Assembly (NCBI RefSeq): GCF_014805625.2
Contig: NW_023998414.1
Location: 20,864,590 to 20,928,589, forward strand
Reading direction: 5' to 3'
DNA: 64,000 nt
Source: Glossina fuscipes
Taxonomy: Eukaryota; Arthropoda; Insecta; Diptera; Glossinidae
Position numbers and translations under genes: made by a program. Below the pieces are notes generated by a model that saw nothing but the letters and a program-made list of their open reading frames with translations, was not told the origin of the DNA and made no database searches. How positions within the stretch are numbered: position 1 is the stretch's first letter; the number at the start of each line of letters is the position of its first letter. This document shows positions 44,487 to 55,285 of this stretch, in pieces.

Positions 44487-45095
44487 TCTTGACCAGCATA
44501 AAATTCTGAGCTGATTTAAGCATGTCCGTATGTCCGTCTGTGTAGTGTCTGTTGTCAACACTTTCCCGGCCGCAAAAGTAAGGCCGGTGCTTTTAAATTT
44601 GGCAAAAAACATGAAGAGTTCTTGCGCACAAGTTGATATCTAAAATGAACCTAGTCAGTCAGAAGTCACGCCCGTAGCATCAAGCCAGCTGAGAACACTT
44701 CCGTTTTTCATTAAAGGATTAAAAAATTTGTTTTTTGTTCATTACTCGTAAACTATGGCAGATAAATTGAGAAAAATGGAAAATGTTGTACTAAAAAGAT
44801 GTGTGAAAAAGGGACAAAAATTAGCCACGCCTACTTAATTTAATAGTTTGTCATAATGACATTTTTTTGCCCCCAATTGCTTAAACAACAATTGTTGGGT
44901 AATTTTGATCTGTCCATTTGTCAAATTGCTTAGTATCTGTAGTAAAGGTTCTCTCGCTCGCGAAAAAAGCAGGTAGTGTCAACACATATTTGCAAAAGAT
45001 TTTGAAAAAGACGCGTACACAAACAAAACTGAAAAGACTTTTGCCTTCCGTTTGTTTTGGTCGTTACTCAGAAACCACCATCCACCCAATATTAT
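44368..45095 (-). mobile_element. DINE-1/INE-1-like element, copy F
   Basis: Starts with the inverted terminus TACCCTTCGCCCAAGGATGA, then GAGACGTTTGCAACATCCAA, an expanded AT run (44449-44483) where the family has ATATATATA, TTGACCAGCATAAAATTCTG and TCCGTATGTCCGTCTG. The same GTTTTTCATTAAAGGATTAA and GTTCATTACTCGTAAACTAT blocks as copy E follow. Orientation is the same as copy E. Confidence 0.75.
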
Positions 45096-48000
45096 GAGGT
45101 ATTTGCATACCTATATTGAATTAATTAAATTGAATTAAATTGAATTAAATTAATTTAAATATAATTGATTCGAATTAATTTAAATTGATGTTAACTAAAT
45201 ATTGTACTATTTTGTTGTTGCAAGCAATCAAAGTTTCGGCCAAAGCCTAATCAAAATTCGAATTGAAACGTATGTCAATTCTATTTTGGATATCTTTCAT
45301 TATTTTAATGAATAAGAGTCAAAACTAAATTAAATCTGATTAGTTTTTTATGTTTAGCTTGCTTAAGAGAATAGTGAGTAGACAGTATCTATTTATAACC
45401 CATTATAAACAATAATTATTCCGCACAGCAGTTTTTGAGTGCACGAAGGTAAACTACTGCTTATCGCAATGAACTTACGCTCTGTGTGGCTTTTCTATGG
45501 TGTTACACATCTAAGGAAATGGCGAAAGGGTATAAGGAATGGCCGTACGGAAAATAAAGCTGCAAATAACTTACATGTTAAGCTTTTAATAGAGCGAAGT
45601 TTTTATAATGGTTTCGATAGCAATAAAATCGAATGTACTCGTTGGTAATATAATCCCCTAGGGCAAGGATTAAATGCCTTTCGTTAAAGTGTACACTAAA
45701 AAAAAATCGAAATTTTATTTCACTCTAAATGCACAATAATGCATTTTTATATGTAATACTATGTATGTATATATACATATATATATATATATAAATTTGG
45801 CAAAAAAATTTTTAAAAATATTTTATGAAAAAATTTTCAATCAAATTTTACCTTAGTATGGTAAAGCTTTTCTAATTGTTCCTGAAGGTTAACGAAAACA
45901 ATTTATATGTGAGAAAACTGAATACACATGCATCGTATATATGTAATTCAGAGTGAGTAAAAGTGCAAATAATATCTGATGTATTATAGTTTTTACATGT
46001 AAACGGCTCACGCTGACATAAGTCATTAAGAGCTAAAGATACATTGCACGTGAAGGCACATCATTTCGAGCAGTCTCTACGCACTACAACTTGCGTAAAT
46101 TTGATGCAGAAAGAAAAACGATAGATGAAACGTTGTTTGTTTATATCAAAGCAACCAGAGTAAATCTGCACATTTCGTTTGCGGATTTCGAATATCATTT
46201 CCTGTTAATCAGTTGTTGACCTCGATTGATGTCAATCGATAATTAATTCTTCATTTAATTACGAGATCAGCTCATAAAATTTGAAGAGATGACGGAACTT
46301 TGCTTTATCAATTACATACCATAAGGAAAATTTTTTATTTCTCGTTCATTATCTATTAATGAGTGTTCCCTTGCAATTTGTTTCAGTTAGACGTAATAAC
46401 GTTTAACCTTACAATCATTATTTGTGATGATGATATATGATATCAAACCTTGTTTCCACGAATGATGAACTTATGATGACCGACCGAATGTAATAAAATT
46501 CTTATTTATGCTTAAAAATTCATTGTTTACCACATGACAACAACAAGTTGACGATGCGCTAATACGAAATGTAATTTCAGTGTTATGTGTCTTCTGTGTG
46601 AAGACATTCATCTCGAAATGTCTAAAACGATCAGCAGATAGCACCTGACTATTCTATCCTGTTATTTGTGTAACTTCGAACGCTTTGATTGACAGATTGA
46701 TGCATTTGAGATTATAAGAGCATTCGCTTGATTTAGCTTCGTCGAGCTTAAGGTCATTTTTCAAACATCGGCAACCAATGCCGGGATATAGTTTCGAGAT
46801 GGTTGAGAAGATAAAAACGAATCGAAAATATAAGGAATAAGAAAAAGGCGTGATATGCCAAAAGTGTCAAGTGTAACAAAAAGAAGAACTACCCGTTGAA
46901 TAAGCAAACGTGTAATATAAGTGAAAAAGTTGCACTACTTCTTGATCGTAATATTACATTTTCATATTTGTGCATGCACAGCCTGGCAGTAAGTCACTAA
47001 AAACATTTAGTCCTTTTCATGGTTGCACTTGTCGTCATAAAATAACCCGTCATTTTACGACAACAAATTTCATTCAAAATATGTCAAAATATGCACACAT
47101 ACATATGGCCGTACCCACATGAATGCTGGTCATGCGAAATGGCATTGTTGAGGATGTTACATACACATAATTGTAATTTTATTTTTCATTCATGTGAAAA
47201 TATGCTTTCATTCGCGCAAGAATGAAAATTCTTTTGGTTATAAATCACAAAAAAAATTTCTGATTAAAACATTGTATAAAAAATTCATAGTCTTTATACG
47301 AAAAAAAGCGAAAAATGCATTCAATATAATAACATTATCGCATGCATGGCTTAAGTGTTTTTTTTTTTTTTGTAATACTTTCGCTCAACGCTCGGTTATT
47401 TAGTCATTTATAGTAAGCATTAAAGCAGTTCCAAGGTATTCCCAAAATGCGCATTTTTTTGTTTTTCATATTTTTTGTCATTCATAATCTACTAATCATA
47501 CCTTTACCAGCGTTACTTAAAACAACAAAGAAACTTATCTGTCCACAAGCAAGACGAAAACTTATGTCACGGACTTATTAAACTTAAAAGATATTAATCT
47601 GAACTAATCTGATCAATTTATTTAGTGAAGAAACAAACATGGACCAACCTATTAAAAATTAATAAAATATTTTCAAATTGTAATTCATTAGTCCGAGATA
47701 ATAAATGTGGAAGATTCGCCCGAAGGCGAAGAGAACCTTTTTTTCATTTTAAGTCATATTTCTGGCGACCACATATACATTCTTTTCTTTTTTTACTCGC
47801 AATAGTCATGTCTTCGTTGAAAGAGTTACCCTGGCCCTACACTTAACACCATCCTCTTATGATATATATGCGCGGGACAACTAAAAAAAAAAACGCATTC
47901 ATTTCCAATTTCATAATCCACAATATAGACGAACACTGGAGGAATGGAGAGTTCGTTTCTACAGTCTATCGTCTCAATTATTGGTTTGGTCTTATAGTCC

Positions 48001-48360
48001 TAACCAAGTTCCTAACCTATACAACTTCTAATGTATACAAGTCGACCAGATAGAAATGCTTTAGACACACTCTCAAAACCTGTCTGTTATTATAGGCGTG
48101 GCCAATCAACTGACAATCACAAGTGAAATCAATTGAGTTACTTTCGAATATGATAAACGTCTCGGTTTCCTTCTAGTCAACTTACATTTCATAAACTCAT
48201 TAAATTTACGGTATAAGGGAAATAACTTATCTACAATCTAATCAATTTGAATAAAAAAAGAGACGAGAATTTGGATTGGATGTGGGGCCGACATAGACCT
48301 GAGATTTTGTTCTTCGCAGTGTGAATGTAAGTGTGAATGTAACTTGTTAAATTTGGGCGG
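45096..48360. other. Intergenic DNA, no feature seen
   Basis: AT-rich. It holds TTAAATTGAA repeats at 45116-45160 and an AT run at 45766-45793. Open frames near 45439, 47194 and 47625 have no recognisable domain. Confidence 0.4.
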
Positions 48361-48364
48361 AAGC

Positions 48365-49170
48365 AATTTACACCCAAAATATCTGAAGAGAGACCCGCCT
48401 TTTATTATATCGATCAATTCAGAAACGATTCTAAGTTTGTCTGTCCATCTGATGTATGTCAATGTGTTATTATGTTCTGCTTACAGGTTACAAATTTTTG
48501 AGATATTTCGATGAAGTTTAGTTGGTCGCCAAAGCGAGCCAAGGCGAGCGCTATTAAAAATGGTTTGGATCGGACCACTTTTCCAATCACTCCCCATACA
48601 ATGTCCTGTTTTGAAAAGTCGTGATATAGAAAAAACTGCAATTTTCAAAATGTCTCGAGAAAACGCTCTGTAATAGTATTTGGATATTCCAAAGTGGTAT
48701 GAATGAGTTTTTGAACCCCTCTCATATGGCCGTTCCTACGAAAATTGAATATTTTTATGGTCAAATAGGTCTAATTGCTAATATTTTATAATCAAAATGG
48801 GCTGAGGATAGTAATTTGATATAAAGATTGAGTCGGCTAAATTTAAACCAGGTGGACCTATATCTTGGATCTCTCTCCGTATAAGATTTCGTATGAAGAG
48901 GGTAGGCTATCTACTGGTCGGCCTTGCCACATTATAATGTTCTTATGTCTAGAATCATTTTTTGAGTCGATTTAAGCCTTTCTTGCCTTACCGACTGAAT
49001 TTGGCCAATGGATGTGTTTTGTCTTAAGCATGAATGTTTTCAAAACTGGATTGGATTGGACCAATTTTTTACCATGATTCTCTATGCAATTTTCGTTTTA
49101 AGAAAAATTGGAAATTTTTGTACTGAATGTGACCGTTTTTTAAATCGTCCCCTCATTGAATGGTAAACGT
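48365..49170 (+). repeat. Dispersed repeat family R2, copy 8 (long, two units)
   Basis: First unit: AAGAGAGACCCGCCTTTTAT, ATATCGATCAATTCAGAAAC, TTTGAGATATTTCGATGAAG, AAAAATGGTTTGGATCGGAC, TTTTGAAAAGTCGTGATATA. It then runs through a distal part (GGTCAAATAGGTCTAATTGC, CTATCTACTGGTCGGCCTTG) shared with copy 7. A second partial unit follows from 48960 (GAGTCGATTTAAGCC, GGATTGGATTGGACCAATTT). Confidence 0.65.
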
Positions 49171-50106
49171 AAGAGCGGGACACTTATAGAACGGACACAT
49201 ACCTATGAAGTTGCGGCTACTCCATCTCTCTCTCTCTCTCTCTCCATATTTCTTTCTGACTATTAACGTGAAATAAGTGATTGCTTATGAAAATAATGTT
49301 AGGAGTATAAATTATTTCGTTTCGGTTCGGTAGGAGAGACTGTGGTTAGTACTGTAGGGTATAGAGTTGAAAGCAGTTTCCTTAAACTATATGCATTTGT
49401 ATAAATTGTAGTTCCTTTGAGGTTCGAATTGATGCTGTTTTCTGCCAGAAATATGCGGGGAATTTGCGGGAAACTTAACTTTTCCGCAAAGGATAGAGCG
49501 GCTAAATCCTTACGAATAAGAAAAGTGGATGCGCTACAATATCCAAAGCCTAAATAGCCTTGTTAGGGAGTATGTGAACCAATAACGTGGACGTTACAGC
49601 TGAATATCCTTAATGGACCGATTTGATGAGGTCAGCTGAGAGCAACGTATTAAAATTAGTTTCAAGTAAATGAACTCATCCCTAGAAAATCGTAAGTCTA
49701 AATTGCGTCAACAAAAAGGCGTAATGTACCAAAAGTCCGTTATATCGTAAATTTTTAGTGAGAAGGAATTCGGTTCTATATAGGAAAACTCGTTAAGGAA
49801 GTGCTGTACTTCGAACCTGGAATGACCTTCTCACTCTGCTGTTATCAGCAGATATTACTCCGACCGATTAACAATCGTTTCAGTAAATGATTTATTGCTT
49901 GTTTCAACAGTGCTTCCATTCGTATGACGAGGTCCAAATATGAGTTCTTTTACAGATAGTTTTAAAAGACGAGTCTTTTGTCGACATGGAATTCGAAAAT
50001 TGCCTGAAAGATGGGGAAAAGGCATAGCTACTCGCAACAATTTCTCTGAATAAAGCTTCAATGAAAAAAAAAGCCCTCAAAACTTATTTATACACACAAT
50101 AGCAAT
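49171..50106. other. Intergenic DNA
   Basis: (TC)n at 49225-49244; otherwise AT-rich. A B-box-like GGTTCGAAGT on the minus strand near 49812 lacks a tRNA fold around it. Confidence 0.4.
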
Positions 50107-50123
50107 AATAATTACAAAAAAAA

Positions 50124-50228
50124 TGAGCCGATAGCCTGTGTTGCTAGTGCTCAATGTCTCTTTTTTTAGTCTAAGAATTCAATTCATTAGTCTAAAATTA
50201 AAATAATAATAATAATAATAATAATTAC
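50124..50228 (+). mobile_element. tRNA-derived SINE, copy 4 (5'-truncated tail)
   Basis: Starts TGAGCCGATAGCCTGTGTTG, CTAGTGCTC, then TTTAGTCTAAGAATTCAATT and an (AAT)n tail. The same order is found at the 3' end of the copy at 53537. It is flanked by AATAATTACAAAAAAAA on both sides (about 50107-50123 and after the AAT tail), a target-site duplication typical of LINE-driven insertion. Confidence 0.7.
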
Positions 50229-50236
50229 AAAAAAAA

Positions 50237-50665
50237 AAAATAAATAAATAAAAGCAAGTCCTCATAGGTTATAATAAAGTCAAGCCTTTAGTAGTTCATA
50301 TATTCGAAAAAAATGAAATCATAGTTGTAGAGCAACCTGATGTAAATTACGATATTTTTGAATATCGTATTTGAAGGTTTAAGAAGCTTCGTATGATGGC
50401 TCGGTATATGTTTTTATTTTGAACTGCTTACGTATTGACCGAACTCATTAGATTAAATGAGTGAAAAATGTGATTAATTGATTTGATCTACAAAGTGTTT
50501 GCATATTTTATCTTATTCGTTGACTTTCTATTAAACGTTTATTATGCTGAAAAGGTAAAGAAAATGAGTAACTGTTGTCTTTGTATTTAGTCCCTTCTCT
50601 AGCCTCTTTGCTGTTCATTGTTTCGCATTAATTTATTAGAGAGAAAAGTGTTTTTATAATTAACT

Positions 50666-50697
<32 letters not shown>

Positions 50698-51940
50698 TTC
50701 TCTGTATGTATGTTTGTTTGTTTTCGTGCACATGAAATTTGCTACACCATAGATAAGGGTGCACACCGGCACACATGTTTGTCCATTTGTCAATTAATAC
50801 AAAATGATATTTACTTTCGCTTACAATTGTTGTTGTCGTTCTTGTTATGATTGTTAATTTTGTTTTTTTAATTCTTATCGTAACAGCTTTGCTGATTAAA
50901 ATTGTTATCGTGTTATTGTTGTTATTATTATCCACCCATTTAACCAAATTAGATCATGAATAACAGTTCATTGTAAAATGTTTCAACTATAACAACAAAA
51001 GATATTTAATATTAAATATATTAGCAAATTAAGTAAAAGAAAAAAAAAATTCATAAATAAATAAAACAAAGAAAAAAGAACAATCTCAGAGGATGTAAAG
51101 TAATAAAGTACATAATAAACAAATACTTAAAAACAACATCAAAGAGGCTATCATCATTTGCACACACTTAACCATTTAAGTGATTGAAAGGGAGAAAGGG
51201 AGAAAAGGGCGTTTAGAGGAGGTTTACTAATCGCAGTTCGAAAAATGAACGGTACACTACCGTCACGATCGAATGACTCATCGTCAACTATAATAAAATA
51301 TGAGAAATCTTCCTGTTTATTTTGTAATGAGTGGTTCGATTCGCAAACCTTTACGGTAAGTTCGAAAATTGATATCACAAATGCAGCTAAAATAAACTGC
51401 TAAGAAAACTATTCTCAAATCCAGTTTTAGGCAATTGTAAGTAAGAAAATCATATTTGTCTTGAAGTTAAACCATCTTTGTCATCCTCAATTTAAATCAG
51501 CGTATGAAAGCTGAAAGCGCAGCTGCTTCAAGACCATTTTTGCATTCAATCAATCAAGATATCAAGATCTGCTACTAAACGTAAGTTAAAAACTTACGTG
51601 TCCATTTTAATATTCGCAAATGTCAAGGGGGCGGAAATGAAAACAAAAACCTGAGCTGAGTTGTCTCAAGACTTTACGTCGATCCTATATTCATATACTC
51701 GATGAGATTTTTCATCAATATAATAATAGATTAACCTTTTCAGTCAATAAGAGATAAAGATCTGTTTTTCGTAAACGTTGATTATATATGCCTAACTGAA
51801 ATCAATTAATTTGCTTGCGAATTATATGTTTTTGGCTTTTGTTTATTAACCATTTACGGAAAATGAAATCTTACTTCTATTATGAATGTTTACGGAATAG
51901 GTCGTGTTTTTCTTCTGGTCTTAAATTTTCATATTATATA
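50237..51940. other. Intergenic DNA with simple repeats
   Basis: (TC)n at about 50676-50697, poly(A) and TAAA tracts near 50231 and 51041. No gene seen. Confidence 0.4.
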
Positions 51941-51944
51941 ATAT

Positions 51945-52365
51945 TGGTTGGGTGCGGGTGACTTTTTCTATTTTCAGAATAAAAGTAGAAATTTATATGG
52001 TGCATGTGTTGCGCTATATGAGTAACAAGCAAAAAACACGGAAAGCATAAATGTTCGCAGTTTTGGTTGTGCGGACGTAAAACATTGTAAACGTAGTCTT
52101 TGGACCTGTTTGCGCCGTTTTCAAACTCTTTTGCAAAGTTGTAGGCGGTATCTTCTTTTTTTTTGGCAATGGGAGAATGTGTACCTTAGACACTACACGA
52201 TTGTCTAAACGGCCAGATGGACAGACTCACGTGCTTAAATCGATTCATAATTTTGTGCCGATCAAGTATATATATTTACTTTTTAGGATCTCCGAAGCAT
52301 CCTTCTGCGCATTGCAAATGTCTTGAGAAAATGAATATGCCCCTTATATATTGCATTGGGCCGAT
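51945..52365 (+). mobile_element. DINE-1/INE-1-like element, copy G
   Basis: Begins like copy B (GGGTGCGGGTGACTTTTTCT, ATTTTCAGAATAAAAGTAGA, ATATGAGTAACAAGCAAAAA). It continues with CCAGATGGACAGACTCACGT, GCTTAAATCGATTCATAATT, GCCGATCAAGTATATATATT, GGATCTCCGAAGCATCCTTC and AAAATGAATATGCCCCTTAT. Confidence 0.7.
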
Positions 52366-52859
52366 TGATATAGAAATCTAAACGTCCATACGCCCACTAT
52401 AATTAAGGGCACTTTCATTATAGCACCTTCTCAACCGAATACGATAATTACTTAATTAGTAAAAATCAGAAAAGATTTCATTGCATTTGGGTCATTGATT
52501 GGGTCAAATTGTTCTTAATATTCTTTATTACATTTTAAATATCGCCTAATTAAAAGTGCAAACATCTAACCAATTTGTATACTTTACATATTGTATGATG
52601 TCGGCCGCTTCTGTTAGCTGAAACTAAAAACCATATTTGCCAAGACCTAACCATGTATGCTTAGCAATTATGATCCTTAGTTCAACTTGTATGATTTTTG
52701 GATTTGAAAACTGATTTGGAGCCAACCTAATTAAAACTTTGACAAATTTGAATCGTTTGTTTAGAGGAAAGGGAAAAATTGTCAGATTCTTGATACCCCA
52801 GGCCAGACTTATGAGCACATTTTGCCGACTTGTTGATCCAGTCTTTTACGGGAGTGAAA

Positions 52860-53262
52860 CTAAGAAGACGAGATGAGAGTTTTAAGAAAAAAATCGCGAG
52901 TTCAGCGGATAGATGAACAACTAAACATGATTAAATCGATTTTATTACTTATCGCGATTAATAATATATAGGCACTTATGTTCGGTATCTTTTACGGCAA
53001 GCAAATATATGTTGTGGCAGTTTGTGAGCAATGAGCAAAACACTCATTTTTTAGCTGTTCAGGACTTGATGTTGTATTGTGGACATGTACCGTGGCAAAT
53101 TTGTCCGCACAAGATGAATTTACCATGAATGTTGTGCAGACGGAAAATGATACTGAGCAAGAATATGCACACTTTATGGGATCTTTGAAACTATCTTCTA
53201 AGCGTTGCAATCATTTCAACAGAATCAATGTACCCTTGGTCTTCGATAGTAGGGGTTGAAAA
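52860..53262 (+). mobile_element. DINE-1/INE-1-like element, copy H (decayed)
   Basis: ACATGATTAAATCGATTTTA, TTTGTGAGCAATGAGCAAAA and TTTATGGGATCTTTGAAACT, then AAGCGTTGCAATCATTTCAA and the end CTTCGATAGTAGGGGTTG, followed by a poly(A) run at 53261-53281. A 60-codon open frame inside it has no domain and is best read as repeat DNA. Confidence 0.5.
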
Positions 53263-53536
53263 AAAAAAAAAAAAAAAAAATGAAATTATTCAATCAAGAT
53301 ACTATGTTACTCGTTCATACCTGTTCTAGCTTGCAATCATCGATATCGTACGCTAGCGAATGGATTATCTATCAAACGTAGATTATATGTTCAAAGAGAT
53401 AAAGTAATTTGTTTTTTTTTATTCAACATAGTGAATCATCTGTTGTCGATTTACTCGCTTGCAGAAGAAGAAGAAGATGACATATATATTGTTTCTTTTT
53501 TTAGGAGATATCTTATTCGTTTATTCCAATTATATA

Positions 53537-53691
53537 TATCCGCCTGAGTAGCCGAAGGGGAGGAATCTCGACTAGCAAGTCAATGGTCGTGGGTTCGAAT
53601 CTCAAGTGCGGTAGAGTTTTTAATAAAAAGCCGATGGCCTTAGATGCTAGTGCTTTTAAGAGTTTAGTCTTAGAATTTATTTCTCTGGCGA

Positions 53692-53718
<27 letters not shown>
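53537..53718 (+). mobile_element. tRNA-derived SINE, copy 5 (complete short form)
   Basis: The 182-bp element is flanked by perfect 15-bp direct repeats TATTCCAATTATATA (53522-53536 and 53719-53733), a target-site duplication. The head resembles a tRNA: CCGCCTGAGTAGCCGAAGGG (A-box region) and GTGGGTTCGAATCTCAAG (B-box region), closing with TGCGG. The tail (AAGCCGATGGCCTTAGATGC, TAGTGC, TTTAGTCTTAGAATTTATTT) ends in an AAT run and matches copy 4. The longer body seen in copies 2 and 3 is absent. SINEs are copied by LINE enzymes and transcribed by pol III from the A and B boxes. It lies about 0.6 kb upstream of the first visible TRAF exon. Confidence 0.85.
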
Positions 53719-53722
<4 letters not shown>

Positions 53723-54028
53723 CCAATTATATAAAGTATCTTGTGGGGGCTCTTCCTTTCGGTCGCATAAATATACTGCAACAATTACTAATGAGACTAA
53801 TTACCAGAATACTTAGATTGTTTGTCGTCTCGATTTTAAACTTTTTCCTCGCAACTCCAATTAGTTTTCGGCGAACCTCGGTATTTTATAGAAGCGGAAG
53901 TATTTATATTAATTTATCTATAACGTAAATGGTTTCAATCAATTAAAAATTCATCAGGACTAAAGCTACTGTCGCCTCGCAAATTAATTGCTTAACAATT
54001 ACTTATGCGAAGCAAAAAAAAGAAAGAA

Positions 54029-54031
<3 letters not shown>

Positions 54032-54072
<41 letters not shown>
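54032..54072 (+). repeat. (AG)n microsatellite
   Basis: About 20 AG units with one interruption, upstream of the first visible TRAF exon and probably in an intron of that gene. Confidence 0.9.
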
Positions 54073-54074
<2 letters not shown>

Positions 54075-54302
54075 TGAGAGAGAGTGATAAGAGTAAAGAA
54101 AAAACCAAAAAGAAGTTCATTGATTTCGTTTGAGTGCATAAGACATTTCTAAATATACACATTGCAGGTAGAACAAGTAGATGCAATGCTGAAATAGTGC
54201 GCTAATAAAACAGTTCGATAAGATAAATATTTTAGTAGTGATTGCGACAAAGACAAAGGCAAAGTACTTTTTAATTAAATTATTCTTTACTCAACATTTT
54301 AG

Positions 54303-55061
54303 GAACACTTAATACATTGCGGGCAAGTATTGGAGCAATGCCCCAACACATGTAAAGTCTTCTTGCCGCGTCTAAGGATGCGAGCCCATCTTAAAGAGTG
54401 CCCACATGCGGAGCACAGTAACTCAAGTTGCGAGAATTTAGATAAAATGGCTGAACAAAGAATTCAAACGCTGGAAAATGACATAAACACATTACGTACG
54501 GTGTTAAATGAAGAAATACGACAACGTTTACATTTGATAACCGATCTGGGTAATGTGCGTAAACAAAATCAATTACAGGATGAAATGTCGCACAGCATAC
54601 AAGAATCGCTAAAACATTTGCAAAACCGTTTAAATGAAGAGAATACACAACGATGCTATGAAGTGGAACAATGCCAGCAGGACTTTCGCTATTGCCATGA
54701 TATTGTACAGGTTAGATGAAAGAAGTGCTTGCAAAATACATATCTAAGAATATAAGAATGCATATAAAGATAATTGCAGACGTTAAAAACGGAATTGCAG
54801 CACGAAATCGATGACTTGGAAAAGCACATTAATCGAGTATCTTTGGAGGGAGCACGACATCAAAATTTATTAAATGATAACATTCTGCAATTAGAGGACA
54901 CCGTCTTAGCTCATGAAAGGAATAATCGGTAAGGATATTAAATTGTGTTTTACGGCCGCACTTCGCCGCTATTAATGTGACAAAAAGCGCTCAACTTTTC
55001 AAAGTCAAAAGACAATTTTATCAAAAATATCATTCAAACTATATTATGCCAAAAATTACGA

Positions 55062-55094
<33 letters not shown>

Positions 55095-55241
55095 ACTCTA
55101 CGATAAACACAGAAACCTTTAAGTGTCGGCATCAAACGATGTTTGAACAATCCGCATAAGCTTCGTATCTCTTACGACACAATTAGACTTTAGGGTGGTA
55201 AGATCAGTGGCATCTTTGTAATTGATGAAATTGGATTGTGG

Positions 55242-55285
<44 letters not shown>

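Noticed and set aside
49795..49890. Possible minus-strand tRNA with a GGTTCGAAGT box
   Set aside because: No acceptor or anticodon stem can be drawn around the box.
50660..50947. 95-codon minus frame rich in N, T and RE repeats
   Set aside because: Product of (TC)n and trinucleotide-rich DNA, not a gene.
53077..53259. 60-codon open frame as an upstream TRAF exon
   Set aside because: It lies within a decayed DINE-1-like element and has no zinc-finger cysteine pattern.
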